Of a stretch of 64,000 nucleotides of DNA, positions 29,043 through 37,782 are shown in pieces. Source of the DNA: Aquimarina sp. Aq78. GTDB taxonomy: Bacteria > Bacteroidota > Bacteroidia > Flavobacteriales > Flavobacteriaceae. Position numbers and translations under genes: made by a program. Positions within the stretch are counted from its first letter, which is position 1; every line of letters begins with the position of its first letter. The DNA lies in assembly GCF_900299525.1 (NCBI RefSeq), contig NZ_OMKA01000017.1:1-64000 (forward strand). Reading direction: 5' to 3'. The notes beneath the pieces are model-generated. The model was not told where the DNA came from. It searched no databases and was given only the letters and a program-made list of their open reading frames with translations.

Positions 29043-29489
29043 TTAATGTTTTAGATGTTCTAAAAGTTCCTCCCAGGTAAATACATCCCCTCCTTTTTCA
29101 GATTTCACTTTTTCTGCACTCGCCTTACTTTCAAATGAGGTTAAAAATGCTCCCATGGGACTCGATATATTTTTACTTATCAAAAAAGTAGCTTGTGTTG
29201 CATCAATTAATTCTTCTGGAGAATCGTAATGATTAGAAAGGTAGATTGACACCTCTTCTTTATCTATCTCTGCAGCATAATTTATCATACATTCTACAGC
29301 ATCAAACTTAAATACTTTACCTTTTTTTGTAACAATCTCTGCTCCATGAATTTTATCAACAATAGTCATGCTGCAATAATGACAATTATCTTCTCCGTAG
29401 TGTATTGTTTCTGGTTGAACATTGCACGAACCAAAAAGCATAATCACTAAAATAAAAAAGGCGATATTGTTAAAGCTATATTTTTTCAT
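29043..29489 (-). CDS. nosL: NosL copper-binding lipoprotein
   Basis: Outer periplasmic Cu(I) chaperone for NosZ. SPII lipobox FGSC (Cys22), then the metal site NCHYCSM (Cys36, Cys39, Met41) typical of NosL, and a C-terminal domain with DAVECMINYA. The frame opens at 29528, but the extra 13 residues lie before a normal signal peptide, so ATG at 29489 is used (148 residues). This start overlaps the stop of the upstream NosB-like gene by 14 bp, suggesting coupling. Confidence 0.92.
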   Translation of the reverse strand: MKKYSFNNIAFFILVIMLFGSCNVQPETIHYGEDNCHYCSMTIVDKIHGAEIVTKKGKVFKFDAVECMINYAAEIDKEEVSIYLSNHYDSPEELIDATQATFLISKNISSPMGAFLTSFESKASAEKVKSEKGGDVFTWEELLEHLKH

Positions 29490-30090
29490 TTTTATTGACT
29501 TTTGAAGTTTTTTCACGTTTTCCCACAAAATAAGAAATAAAGGTCAGAGCCATTCCTATTGCTAAAAAATATGCCCCTAATTGAGGGTATGAGTGTGCTC
29601 TAAAATTTAAAATATCTTTGGTTCCAAATAAAGGGGGTTGAAACCCCATAACAGTTCCATCTGGATTGGTAAATTTCATTATTGCTTTTGGGTCCAAATC
29701 ATGCCCATAGTCATGCTCCCACAGATAAAAATCATAGATTCCTGCCAAGGCTAAAATGGTCATTATTATAAACCATCCCAAAAACCATTTATAGTTTGCT
29801 TTAAAGGCTAATATAATTCCTAAAAAGGCCATTACTATAATCACAATAGGAAAAATCCTGAATTCTGGAATCGATTCGGGAATGTATTTCATTCCTACAT
29901 AATGATTCATCAAATTGATATTCTTAATATCATGAGGATGCATGTCTGCGAAATCATTTATGTAGATATCCATTCCTAATGGAGTTGGATATTGAGGAGC
30001 TTCTAATGTAATATTCCAAAGAGGAAATACGAACAGAAATAAAGGTAACAGTACTCCTACAAGCATTAATATTCTTGATTTCTTCTTCAT
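29476..30090 (-). CDS. NosB-like four-TM protein next to clade II nosZ
   Basis: 204-residue membrane protein: helix 1 (about 7-26), a large exported loop with LMNHYVGMKYIPESIPEF, three more helices (about 81-97, 102-122, 170-190), and a second exported loop (YLWEHDYGHDLDPKA, NPDGTVMGFQPP) rich in His/Asp. Clade II nos clusters carry an integral membrane gene called nosB just after nosZ; position and topology fit, but I cannot confirm homology. It starts 102 bp after nosZ, beyond a strong terminator, and overlaps nosL. Likely linked to electron or copper delivery. Confidence 0.7.
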   Translation of the reverse strand: MKKKSRILMLVGVLLPLFLFVFPLWNITLEAPQYPTPLGMDIYINDFADMHPHDIKNINLMNHYVGMKYIPESIPEFRIFPIVIIVMAFLGIILAFKANYKWFLGWFIIMTILALAGIYDFYLWEHDYGHDLDPKAIMKFTNPDGTVMGFQPPLFGTKDILNFRAHSYPQLGAYFLAIGMALTFISYFVGKREKTSKVNKNEKI

Positions 30091-30115
30091 GACTACAATT
30101 TTTTTAAGTTGATTT

Positions 30116-30150
30116 AAAAGCGAGAGGGGATTTTGTCCTCTCGCTTTTTT
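30116..30150 (-). terminator. Terminator/attenuator between nosZ and the downstream nos genes
   Basis: Stem AAAAGCGAGAGG / CCTCTCGCTTTT with a 9-nt loop (a G-T pair may extend it) and T-rich flank on both strands, only about 40 bp after the nosZ stop codon and before the NosB-like gene. It would leave most nosZ message monocistronic, with read-through for maturation genes. Confidence 0.85.
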
Positions 30151-30192
30151 GGAAATATAACTAATCTATCTCCTTCCTGGTAGAATCCGAAA

Positions 30193-32160
30193 TCAATCTT
30201 CTCCTAAAGACCAGGAAAGTTCTATATTAGATGATGCAGGTGATACCCTTACATATCCTTGCATCTCTTGATGTAATGCCGAACAAAAATCGGTACAATA
30301 GAATGGCCAGACTCCTACTTGTTTAGGTTCCCAAACAAAAGTTTCTGTTTGCCCAGGCATTATTAACAGCTCAGAAGTATTGGCTCCGATTATACTCACT
30401 CCATGCGGTACATCATAATCTTGTTCTAAATTTGTGACATGAAAATAGACTTTATCTCCTACTTTAATCCCTTCTATATTATCGGGCGTAAAATGGCTTC
30501 TAATCATAGTCATATATACATGTACTTCTTTTCCTTCACGTTCTACTCTTATATTTTCATTATTTTTAACAGCATATTTATGTTCGTTTTCTTCTAACTT
30601 ATATATCTTTTTAGAACGAGGTTTTATTAGATCTGCAGATATCCCAGCTGCATAATGTGGTTCTCCAATAGTTGGGAAATCTAATAGTAATTCCATTTTT
30701 TCACCTGTAATATCATACAACTGTGCAGATTGAGTAACTTCTGGTCCAGTTGGTAGATAACGATCTTTGGTTATCTTGTTCATCGCCAGTACATATTTAC
30801 CAAATGGTTTTCTAGAGTTTCCTCCAGGAATCATCAAGTGGCCTACAGAATAATATGTAGGTTTTCTATCTATTACTTCCCAACTTTCTAGCTTCCATTT
30901 TACTACTTCAGAAGAAATAAAGAACGTGGTATATCCATTTCCTTTACCATCAAACTCGGTATGTAATGGCCCTAGTCCTGCTTGAGAAACAACACCTGCC
31001 AATGCATCTTCAAATTTGATAATCGGAATTCCATAAGCATCTCCATCAAACTGTTTATTTTCGATAGCCTTAATCATTTTACTGAACGAGTGTACTGTAA
31101 GATCGGCTGAAAGTTTACCGTTACCAACAATATATTCTCCCGATGGGTCTACATCACAACCATGTGGTGATTTAGGTGTTGGTAAAAAGTATACTAAACC
31201 TGGGCATTCTGCAGGATCTAATACTTTTACTTCTTTCTTCATTGTAGAAGTCGCCGTATGTGTTTTCTCATCATATACATTATGTGCATAATTAGCCGGC
31301 ATTGTTTTAAACTTCCCTTGTTTGATATATTCTTCTGCTTTTTTCCAATTGATTGCAGCGATGAAGTCTTTATCATTTTGAGATGCATTTACTTCTAACA
31401 AAGAATTTGCTTCTTCTGTATTGTATGTAGTAAAAAAGAACCAACCATGTGAAGCTCCTCTACCCGGGTGAGCTAAATCATAATTAAAACCTGGTAGTAA
31501 AATCTGAAAAGCCATTTCCATATTTCCATGATCAGGATCTACACTTATAAAGGATACAGCGCCTTTAAATTTTCCTTTATATTCTTTGATAGCAATATCT
31601 TCTTGTGGTACAGGTACAGAAAAACGAGTTCCTGCTACTACATATTCTGTATTTTCTGTTACAAAAGATGAACTATGATTACCAGCACTATTAGGAACTT
31701 CGATTATTTCTGTGGTTTCAAAAGTACTTAGGTCAATTCTTGCGATTCTTGGGGTATTGTTTCCATTAATAAAAACCCAACGCCCATCAACTTCTCCATT
31801 GGTCTGCGATATATCTGGGTGGTGAGAGTCATCCCAAGGCACAAAACCATAAGAGGTATTAAGCATTGGTTTTGTTTCTTCATTATATCCCCATGCTTTT
31901 TCTGCATCTTGAGAAAAAACAGGGATTACTTTAAATAATCGTCCTGATGGAAGTCCATATACAGATAGTTGTCCACTAAATCCTCCCGAGACAAATGCAT
32001 AAAATTCATCATGCTCCCCAGGAGCTACATAGACTTTTTCTGCAGCATTAGATCCTAGTGCTCCATCGGTCATTTTTTTATCTTTATTAATATCTGCACA
32101 GCTGGTTATTACCAAGCTAAGTACTGCTGTAATAAAGAGTATTTGAGATATACGTTTCAT
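30193..32160 (-). CDS. nosZ: Nitrous-oxide reductase, clade II lipoprotein
   Basis: Reduces N2O to N2, the last denitrification step. 655 residues. The signal is SPII/Sec (lipobox VITSC, Cys21), not the Tat signal of clade I, so it should be membrane-anchored. N-terminal seven-bladed propeller for the CuZ cluster, with DDSHHPDISQ (His113, His114) and GRGASHGWFF; the C-terminal cupredoxin has the CuA site Cys622, Cys626, His630, Met633 (CTDFCSALHQEM). Both centres look intact. It heads the nosB-like/nosL/nosDFY genes but has its own terminator. Upstream is a fasciclin gene at 24 bp, with which it may be co-transcribed. Confidence 0.97.
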   Translation of the reverse strand: MKRISQILFITAVLSLVITSCADINKDKKMTDGALGSNAAEKVYVAPGEHDEFYAFVSGGFSGQLSVYGLPSGRLFKVIPVFSQDAEKAWGYNEETKPMLNTSYGFVPWDDSHHPDISQTNGEVDGRWVFINGNNTPRIARIDLSTFETTEIIEVPNSAGNHSSSFVTENTEYVVAGTRFSVPVPQEDIAIKEYKGKFKGAVSFISVDPDHGNMEMAFQILLPGFNYDLAHPGRGASHGWFFFTTYNTEEANSLLEVNASQNDKDFIAAINWKKAEEYIKQGKFKTMPANYAHNVYDEKTHTATSTMKKEVKVLDPAECPGLVYFLPTPKSPHGCDVDPSGEYIVGNGKLSADLTVHSFSKMIKAIENKQFDGDAYGIPIIKFEDALAGVVSQAGLGPLHTEFDGKGNGYTTFFISSEVVKWKLESWEVIDRKPTYYSVGHLMIPGGNSRKPFGKYVLAMNKITKDRYLPTGPEVTQSAQLYDITGEKMELLLDFPTIGEPHYAAGISADLIKPRSKKIYKLEENEHKYAVKNNENIRVEREGKEVHVYMTMIRSHFTPDNIEGIKVGDKVYFHVTNLEQDYDVPHGVSIIGANTSELLIMPGQTETFVWEPKQVGVWPFYCTDFCSALHQEMQGYVRVSPASSNIELSWSLGED

Positions 32161-32184
32161 TGGTTTATCTTTTTATTAGTTTAA

Positions 32185-32760
32185 TTAATTTGATGGTGGT
32201 AATAATACCTTATCAATAACATGTACAATCCCGTTACCGGCAGGAATACTTGCTACAATTTTGGCTTCACCAATAAAAACATCTTCGCCTTCTTTAGTTA
32301 CTTTCACATTTACACCATTAGACTGACCCAATTTTTTAAATTTTTTCAAAAAATCTTTTGAGTAATTACCTGGTGTTACATGGTATTTTAGAATGTTTGC
32401 TAATGCGTTTTTATTTTCTGGTTTCAACAGATTTTCTACAGTTCCTTCGGGTAATGCATCAAACGCTTCATTAGTTGGAGCAAATACCATTAAAGGCCCT
32501 GCATTCACCAAGGCATTTTCTAAACCGGCAGCCTGAACAGCCGCCACCAATGTAGTATGATCTTTAGAACCAATTGCTATATTAAGCACATTAGGGGTCG
32601 CTTCATCATCTTGAATAAATGCTTGCCCTTGTTTTTCAGTGGTTTCGGTTACTGTTTTTTTTGGTGTTGAATTTGTTTCCTCTTTCTTCGTTTCTGTTTT
32701 ACAACTTAGCAAGAAGGTAAAGCTCATTAGAATTAAAAAAAATGCTTTAGTTGTTTTCAT
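32185..32760 (-). CDS. Fasciclin-domain lipoprotein
   Basis: 191-residue lipoprotein: lipobox LLSC (Cys20), a Lys/Thr/Glu-rich linker, and one fasciclin (FAS1) domain (about 62-190) with H1/H2 boxes ALVNAGPLMVFAPTNEAFDAL and NGIVHVIDKVLLPP. FAS1 domains mediate adhesion or bind small ligands; in flavobacterial denitrification loci such genes often neighbour nosZ, but their role is not known. It precedes nosZ by 24 bp and is likely co-transcribed. Confidence 0.88.
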   Translation of the reverse strand: MKTTKAFFLILMSFTFLLSCKTETKKEETNSTPKKTVTETTEKQGQAFIQDDEATPNVLNIAIGSKDHTTLVAAVQAAGLENALVNAGPLMVFAPTNEAFDALPEGTVENLLKPENKNALANILKYHVTPGNYSKDFLKKFKKLGQSNGVNVKVTKEGEDVFIGEAKIVASIPAGNGIVHVIDKVLLPPSN

Positions 32761-32829
32761 AATATTTAGTTTAGTTTATTTTTTGTTGTGTCGATATTGA
32801 TCTGCACAAAATCTATAAATCCTACAGCA

Positions 32830-33333
32830 TCAAATACTCTGATTTTCGGGTGTTGTAGGGTTGTATCCAAAAACTTTATTTGGTAAAATGGTTCCATGAA
32901 TATGTAATATGTATCCAATACAAGCAAAATGGTGGATTGCATGACTATGAGCTTGGTTTAACCCTCCTCCAAGGGTTGTTGGAATCTCAACCATCCCCAT
33001 CCCAAGATCATCTTTTATAATAATAGCAATACTAGGATCTAAACCAGAAATACATTCAAGGTCAGAAATTATTTTTCTCAAATATCTCTGACCCTCAACT
33101 GGGTTTTGTTCTACAATAGTTCCCCTTTTTCTCTTGGTTAAGTCAATAATTCTCGAATCTATACCATTAACTATACATTTAAAAATATCAAGTATATGAC
33201 GTAAATGCCCACCTATACTACTGTAATAAGGCGCTGCAGATGTACTGGAATAAATAGCAGGTGGTAATTCTGCAAATATTTCTTCTGCTTGTTTTAAATT
33301 TATTATGGTGGGTTGAACAATCTGCTTTAACAT
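32830..33333 (-). CDS. DinB/YfiT-like four-helix protein
   Basis: 167-residue cytoplasmic protein without signal peptide. GGHLRHILDIFK near residue 42 and HSHAIHHFACIGYIL near 128 place metal-binding His residues as in DinB-like four-helix bundles, which use three His to bind Ni, Zn or Fe in thiol-dependent or thiol-transfer enzymes. It lies between the denitrification cytochrome c and the fasciclin-nosZ genes on the same strand. The role is unknown; metal handling or NO detoxification is speculation. Confidence 0.65.
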   Translation of the reverse strand: MLKQIVQPTIINLKQAEEIFAELPPAIYSSTSAAPYYSSIGGHLRHILDIFKCIVNGIDSRIIDLTKRKRGTIVEQNPVEGQRYLRKIISDLECISGLDPSIAIIIKDDLGMGMVEIPTTLGGGLNQAHSHAIHHFACIGYILHIHGTILPNKVFGYNPTTPENQSI

Positions 33334-33381
33334 TCTTTATCCTTAGACAGGTTACAATATTTCCAATAAAAACCTTTTATA

Positions 33382-33894
33382 CTATCCCTTTTTCAAAGTT
33401 CTGAAGTATTCTAAAATGGCTCTAGCTTCTTCTTCTTTTAAACTTTGATTTGCCATTGGAGATCCATTATGTTCTTTTAGTAATTCTTGAGCCAGTGGAT
33501 CTTCTTTAATCATTTTTTCAGGATCCAAAATCATATTCATAATCCATTCTGGAGTTCGTCTTTCTAAGATCCCAACGGGAGCTGGTCCGATAAACTTCTT
33601 ATGGGTTTTATGACAAGCAGTACATTTTGTCTTAAAGAGTTCGGCTCCCTGAGCAGCCATTTTTTCGTCAATAGTGGCATCTAATACTAAATTTTTGATT
33701 GGTCCAACTCCTTTATTTGTAAGATCAACTTTTTTCGATGCAGGAGTGCCAGTAGAAACGGGTTTGGTTTCTTTTTTTTGAGTTGTTGTGCTCTTTCCTA
33801 TTTTAATTTGTTCTTCCTTTTTTTCTTCTTTTCCTCCACAACTTATTAATAGAGTAACAGCGAATAAAATTATCAATTTGTCTAGTCTAATCAT
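33382..33894 (-). CDS. Lipoprotein cytochrome c (class I)
   Basis: 170-residue electron carrier: lipobox LLISC (Cys19), an unstructured Lys/Thr linker, and one heme c site CTACH (Cys91, Cys94, His95) with axial Met147 (GSPMANQ). Ends EARAILEYFRTLKK as in small c-type cytochromes. It probably feeds electrons to NirK or NosZ at the outer face of a membrane. An upstream start (33966) would overlap the promoter's -7 element, so ATG at 33894 is used. Its promoter carries tandem F and R palindromes. Confidence 0.9.
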   Translation of the reverse strand: MIRLDKLIILFAVTLLISCGGKEEKKEEQIKIGKSTTTQKKETKPVSTGTPASKKVDLTNKGVGPIKNLVLDATIDEKMAAQGAELFKTKCTACHKTHKKFIGPAPVGILERRTPEWIMNMILDPEKMIKEDPLAQELLKEHNGSPMANQSLKEEEARAILEYFRTLKKG

Positions 33895-33963
33895 TTTAAT
33901 AGATTTAAGATTATTGTTCAAAAATTCATTTCTCAAGAGAAATATTATTTTGATTATATCAGA

Positions 33964-34029
33964 CAAAATTAGGTATGGGATAGGGAGATAAATATGATTT
34001 TTGTCATATTTCGGACAAATTAGTCTTTT
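33964..34029 (-). promoter_or_regulatory. Cytochrome c promoter with F site and R site
   Basis: On the minus strand, a perfect -7 element TAATTTTG (33971-33964). The F palindrome TATGA-N6-TCATA (33993-34008) is centred 29.5 bp upstream of its first T. Immediately beyond it (gap 1 bp) is an R-like site with one good half, GTCTTTT, and core GGAC-N6-GTCT (34010-34029). Confidence 0.7.
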
Positions 34030-34117
34030 ATTTTACGGTTTTCAGAAAATTGAACATAAAATTCTTAACTCGAAGGCTATAAATTAGGGTTCTAAAAGAC
34101 GACATTCCCTTTTTACC

Positions 34118-34741
34118 TTAATGTGCCAACTCAATAATTTTATTTACGGTTTCCTTATTGTTTACTCCTAACCCTTCTTGTTGATGGACTAATTCTCCTC
34201 CCTGATCAAAAACACTTATAATGTTAGAGTGTGAAAAATCCATTGGTGATATTTTTTTGTAATTCACAGCAAGAACAGCTGCAAATTCTCTTGTATCTGA
34301 TTTAGTACCTCTAAGAAACAGCCATTGATCGGATTCCATTTCGTTCTCAATAGAGAATTTTTTTAACCTTTCGGGGGTGTCAGTCTCTGGATCAATACTT
34401 ACCAATAAGAGTTTAATATTCTCTTTTTTAGATTCTGGAATTTGAGCTTCTATATCTCTCATATCAGCCACCAATCTCGGGCAGGCTGCTTTACAAGAGG
34501 TATAGATCATTACCATTACAAGAACATCTCCTTTTAATTCTTTGAGTTCTATTTTTTTATTGTCCTGTGTAGTCCAAATAGAGGGCAAGTTATAGATCGA
34601 AAGTTCAGAAATAGAGGTGTTATGTTCTTTGGATTTAGATTCAGACACAGCTACTTCTTCTTGTTTTTTTTCTTTATTACAAGAGCTTAACACAATGATT
34701 GCTCCTAATAGTAAAATTTTTATGATATTTATTTTGATCAT
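34118..34741 (-). CDS. SCO1/SenC copper chaperone lipoprotein
   Basis: Thioredoxin-fold copper protein of 207 residues: lipobox LSSC (Cys21), then TSCKAACPRL with the CxxxC copper site (Cys83, Cys87) and a distal His in DFSHSN, the third ligand. SCO proteins load copper into CuA or type 1 sites; next to nirV-nirK this one likely serves NirK, and possibly the CuA of NosZ. ATG at 34741 fits the signal peptide better than the upstream frame opening at 34762. Last gene of the nirK-nirV-sco unit, 27-48 bp after nirV. Confidence 0.92.
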   Translation of the reverse strand: MIKINIIKILLLGAIIVLSSCNKEKKQEEVAVSESKSKEHNTSISELSIYNLPSIWTTQDNKKIELKELKGDVLVMVMIYTSCKAACPRLVADMRDIEAQIPESKKENIKLLLVSIDPETDTPERLKKFSIENEMESDQWLFLRGTKSDTREFAAVLAVNYKKISPMDFSHSNIISVFDQGGELVHQQEGLGVNNKETVNKIIELAH

Positions 34742-34789
34742 ATTTGATGATTTAACATACATTATATATTTGAGTTTTATCTTGTGGGT

Positions 34790-35581
34790 TTAAGGAGTTA
34801 TATTAATGTCTTTTACACAACGAAAACCTAAATTCTTGACTGCATAATTTGCTTTCATACTTCCTCTAAAAGCATAACGCATAAACGCAGCGTAATTCAT
34901 TAAATCTGAAGCTCCAACGGCTGCACTGCCGCAAAATAAATTACTATCTTTATCTACATCTTTTCTAGATTCTCCCGATATCAGTACAGAATTAAAATCC
35001 AATGTCCATTCCCATACTAATCCATGTAAATCATATATACCCCAATAATTTTTAAAAGTAGATCCAATACTGTTATTAAAAGATTTAGGAGTTTCGTACC
35101 ATTCTAAAATATATTGATTATAGGTTTCTTTTTTCCTTGCATCTATAGTCTTATCATCTGCCATTGCAGCATATTCCCATTCATCAATAGTTGGTAATCT
35201 TTTTCCTTGACACTCACAATATTTTTTGGCAGCAAACCAAGAAATACCTGTTATAGGAGAATTAGGTTTCAATTGATCACTTAGAGTATTATCATCTTTC
35301 CAAAGTACCAAATAGTTTTTATCTGCAAATAACCGCTTTACATGGCTTCGTTTCCATTGTGGGTATTTCTTAACAAATGCTAAAAATTCACTATTTGATA
35401 CAGGATAAACATCCATCAAAAAATCATTGACTTTTACCGCCGTAGAATCAACTCCGTACAGAGGAATATAAACCCCTCCTTTAACAGTAACCATATTTTC
35501 TGTTTGTGCTATAACACTATTTAATGTATATCCTATACATATAGCAAAAAAGAAAACTATTTTTAAAGGAGGAGTTAGCAT
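34790..35581 (-). CDS. nirV: NirV-like SUMF1/formylglycine-enzyme-fold protein
   Basis: 263-residue exported protein (signal peptide about 1-25, ending SVIAQ) with a single SUMF1-like domain: VKGGVYIPLYG, DVYPVSNSEFLAFV, GISWFAAKKYCECQGKRLPTIDEWEYAA, GLVWEWTLDF and GFRCVKD at the end. NirV proteins of this fold accompany nirK in several denitrifiers, with no proven activity. It sits 13 bp downstream of nirK. The family's active-site Cys pair is not conserved in an obvious way, so formylglycine formation is doubtful. Confidence 0.85.
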   Translation of the reverse strand: MLTPPLKIVFFFAICIGYTLNSVIAQTENMVTVKGGVYIPLYGVDSTAVKVNDFLMDVYPVSNSEFLAFVKKYPQWKRSHVKRLFADKNYLVLWKDDNTLSDQLKPNSPITGISWFAAKKYCECQGKRLPTIDEWEYAAMADDKTIDARKKETYNQYILEWYETPKSFNNSIGSTFKNYWGIYDLHGLVWEWTLDFNSVLISGESRKDVDKDSNLFCGSAAVGASDLMNYAAFMRYAFRGSMKANYAVKNLGFRCVKDINITP

Positions 35582-35594
35582 TTATTCTATAATT

Positions 35595-37070
35595 TTAATG
35601 TGCGTTTCTTTTACTTGCAACCATGGATGCTGTTACTTCTTTTTTAGAATTCCCCCAACTATTGTATATGTAAGTAAGCACATTGGCTACTTCTTCATCT
35701 GTTAGGTCTTGTTTAGTCATCACACTATTGTATTTTTCACCGTTTACAGTAATTTCTCCTGTTTTACCGTTTAGTATAATATCAATTGCACGGTTTAGAT
35801 CAGCATTTAAATAATCTGATTTAGCCAGAGGCGGAAAAGCATTAGGAATTCCTTGACCTTCGGCTTGATGACAAGCAAAACAAGTTCTCATATAGGTAGC
35901 TTTACCAAATTCCATTTTTTCTTGTAGTGATTTTGCCGTTTCTTCGGTTTTTACTACACCCTCTTCAACGGGCATTTCCTGGATTCCACTTCCTTCTGGT
36001 TGATAGACTCCTTCTTCCTGTTTACCAGAGTATATTTTCTTGTTCTCTTCTCCTTGTACCTTGAGCATTCCTAAGGCACCTTTATTAAATGCTCTAAAAA
36101 TAGAGTGATCCACTAAAATGAAGGTTCCCGGAACATCTACTTTAAATTCTACGATAGCTGCACCTCCTGCAGGAACCAGAGTAGTTTGCACATTCGTATT
36201 AATAAGATCGCCTCCTTCTACCCTAACGACATCAAAAATTTCGCCAATAACATGAAAAGAAGATACAAGGTTTGGCCCACCATTACCTACATATAATCTT
36301 ATCGTTTCTCCAACATTTGCTGTAATTGCATTATCACCAGTTAACGAACCTACTTTTCCATTAAAAACCACATAATCTGCATCTTCATCTACAGCTTTTT
36401 TCATATCAAAGGGTTGCAATCCTCTATCTCCATTCTCTCCTTTGGTATAAAAATCCCCTTGCATTACATAATATTCTTTATCTACCGGTGGAAGACCTTC
36501 TTCGGGCTCAACAAGTATTAGTCCATACATTCCGTTAGCAATATGCATCCCTACCGGAGCTGTTGCACAGTGATATACATACAATCCTGGATTTAGTACT
36601 TTAAAAGAAAACTGAGCTTCATGTCCAGGAGCTACAAAAGAAGATGTTGCTCCACCTCCTGGGCCTGTTACAGCATGTAAATCTATATTATGGGGTAGTT
36701 TGTTATCTGGGTGATTTTTTAAGTGAAACTCTACTTCATCCCCAACTTTTGTTCTTATAAAACTTCCCGGTACCGAACCTCCAAACGTCCAATACACATA
36801 CTTTACTCCATCTGTCATCTCTCCTTCTTCTTCTAGAACCTCCATATTCACGATAAGTTTCTTCGCTTTTCTTCTTCCTGTAGGTCCAGGAACATTGGGA
36901 GGTGAAGTTAATTCGGCAATCATTTCTTGACTTACAGGAATGCCTTCTGGCCCCAGATAATTCTTTGCCTCTGCTTCCTTGTTTTGTGAGCAGGCAGATA
37001 GGATCATCAATAGAACGCCTATAAACAATCCTGTACTAGATAACAATACAAATGGTTTTTTTGATTTCAT
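35595..37070 (-). CDS. nirK: Copper nitrite reductase fused to cytochrome c, lipoprotein
   Basis: Reduces nitrite to NO. 491 residues: lipobox LSAC (Cys27); two cupredoxin domains with type 1 ligands His127, Cys168, His176, Met181 and type 2 ligands His132, His167 plus a His in the second domain (LVDHSIF); catalytic Asp130 in HNIDLH; then a C-terminal class I cytochrome c (about 385-480, CFACH). The tethered heme would deliver electrons directly to the type 1 copper. The lipid anchor fixes it to a membrane. First gene of nirK-nirV-sco; promoter has F and two R palindromes. Confidence 0.97.
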   Translation of the reverse strand: MKSKKPFVLLSSTGLFIGVLLMILSACSQNKEAEAKNYLGPEGIPVSQEMIAELTSPPNVPGPTGRRKAKKLIVNMEVLEEEGEMTDGVKYVYWTFGGSVPGSFIRTKVGDEVEFHLKNHPDNKLPHNIDLHAVTGPGGGATSSFVAPGHEAQFSFKVLNPGLYVYHCATAPVGMHIANGMYGLILVEPEEGLPPVDKEYYVMQGDFYTKGENGDRGLQPFDMKKAVDEDADYVVFNGKVGSLTGDNAITANVGETIRLYVGNGGPNLVSSFHVIGEIFDVVRVEGGDLINTNVQTTLVPAGGAAIVEFKVDVPGTFILVDHSIFRAFNKGALGMLKVQGEENKKIYSGKQEEGVYQPEGSGIQEMPVEEGVVKTEETAKSLQEKMEFGKATYMRTCFACHQAEGQGIPNAFPPLAKSDYLNADLNRAIDIILNGKTGEITVNGEKYNSVMTKQDLTDEEVANVLTYIYNSWGNSKKEVTASMVASKRNAH

Positions 37071-37094
37071 ATTCTTACTACTTTTACTATTAAT

Positions 37095-37188
37095 AAAAGA
37101 CTTTTTTATCTTTTATTTTGTAAAAATAAGAATTACCGCAGCACATGAAATATGATATTTATCATATTTTAAGACTAATTAGTCTTTT
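37095..37188 (-). promoter_or_regulatory. nirK promoter: R site over +1, -7, F site, second R site
   Basis: Minus strand order: R2 TTAAGAC-N6-GTCTTTT-type (37169-37188), F site TATGA-N6-TCATA (37151-37166; the surrounding 22 nt at 37148-37169 are a perfect palindrome with 10-bp arms), -7-like TATTTTTA (37128-37121), then R1 AAAAGAC-N6-ATCTTTT read on plus (37095-37114) covering the expected transcription start. F centre to -7 first base is 30.5 bp. Confidence 0.7.
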
Positions 37189-37210
37189 ATTGAAATTCAG
37201 GAATAAAAAA

Positions 37211-37260
37211 TTAGTAATTATTTAATTCGGATATTTTTATCCTAATTAAATAATTACTAA
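37211..37260. repeat. Long inverted repeat immediately upstream of the first rrf2
   Basis: Perfect 17-bp arms, TTAGTAATTATTTAATT (37211-37227) and its complement (37244-37260), with an inner GGATA/TATCC pair; one C-T mismatch apart the whole forms a 22-bp dyad around TTTT. Its right arm ends within the -7 element of the rrf2 gene, so it is an obvious operator or DNA-hairpin candidate. Confidence 0.75.
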
Positions 37261-37265
37261 TTTTG
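37258..37265 (+). promoter_or_regulatory. -7 element of the first rrf2 gene
   Basis: TAATTTTG matches TAnnTTTG and lies 24 bp before the ATG at 37290, overlapping the right arm of the 37211-37260 dyad. Confidence 0.65.
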
Positions 37266-37289
37266 CACTATAACTAATTTTTGAATAGA

Positions 37290-37724
37290 ATGTTTTCAAA
37301 AGCCTGTGAATACGGAATTAAAGCTGCCATCTTTATCGCCTTAAAATCATACCAAGGAGAGCGAGTAAGCCTTAAAGATATTGCGGCCAAAATTGATTCG
37401 CCAGAAGCATTTACTGCAAAGATTCTCCAAAAACTAGCTAAAAATGATATAGTGGATTCTATAAAAGGTGCTGCCGGTGGTTTTGAAATAGAAAAACACA
37501 AAATAGCATCAATACAACTTGCAAAAATTGTTGATGCAATAGATGGTGATAGTATTTATATTGGTTGTGGGTTAGGTCTCAATAAATGCTCAGAAGATCA
37601 CCCATGTCCTGTTCATCATAAATTCGCTTCCGTAAGAGAAGAATTAAAGAAAATGTTAGAATCTACCAACCTTGAAGAATTAGCTCTTGGGATCAAGTCT
37701 GGAGCTTCATATTTAAAAACCTAA
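37290..37724 (+). CDS. Rrf2-family [Fe-S] regulator (NsrR-like), first copy
   Basis: 144-residue transcription factor with winged-helix DNA-binding domain (MFSKACEYGIKAAIFIAL; AAGGFEIEKH wing) and a loop with Cys93, Cys100, Cys106, nearly the positions that bind the [4Fe-4S] or [2Fe-2S] cluster in NsrR and IscR. The product probably senses NO or Fe-S status. ATG at 37290 is chosen over a TTG at 37281. It is followed by norB (58 bp) and ric, a classic NsrR neighbourhood, and it diverges from nirK. Confidence 0.9.
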   Translation: MFSKACEYGIKAAIFIALKSYQGERVSLKDIAAKIDSPEAFTAKILQKLAKNDIVDSIKGAAGGFEIEKHKIASIQLAKIVDAIDGDSIYIGCGLGLNKCSEDHPCPVHHKFASVREELKKMLESTNLEELALGIKSGASYLKT

Positions 37725-37740
37725 AAAAAATTACTCTTAA

Positions 37741-37769
37741 ACAGGACAAAATTGTCCGAATTAATTTTT
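37741..37769 (+). promoter_or_regulatory. norB promoter with GGAC-N6-GTCC palindrome
   Basis: GGACAAAATTGTCC (37744-37757) is a perfect palindrome with the core and N6 spacing of the R site (37741-37760). A -7-like TAATTTTT (37762-37769) follows directly, 13 bp before the ATG. A bound repressor would block the core promoter. There is no F site here. Confidence 0.6.
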
Positions 37770-37782
37770 CAATATCTAAAAA

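Noticed and set aside
33895..33966. Upstream start for the cytochrome c lipoprotein
   Set aside because: It would overlap the -7 element and displace the lipoprotein signal; ATG at 33894 fits.
37211..37260. Dyad upstream of rrf2 as a terminator of nirK's divergent transcript
   Set aside because: No GC-rich stem, no T-run in the correct place, and it lies upstream of both divergent genes.
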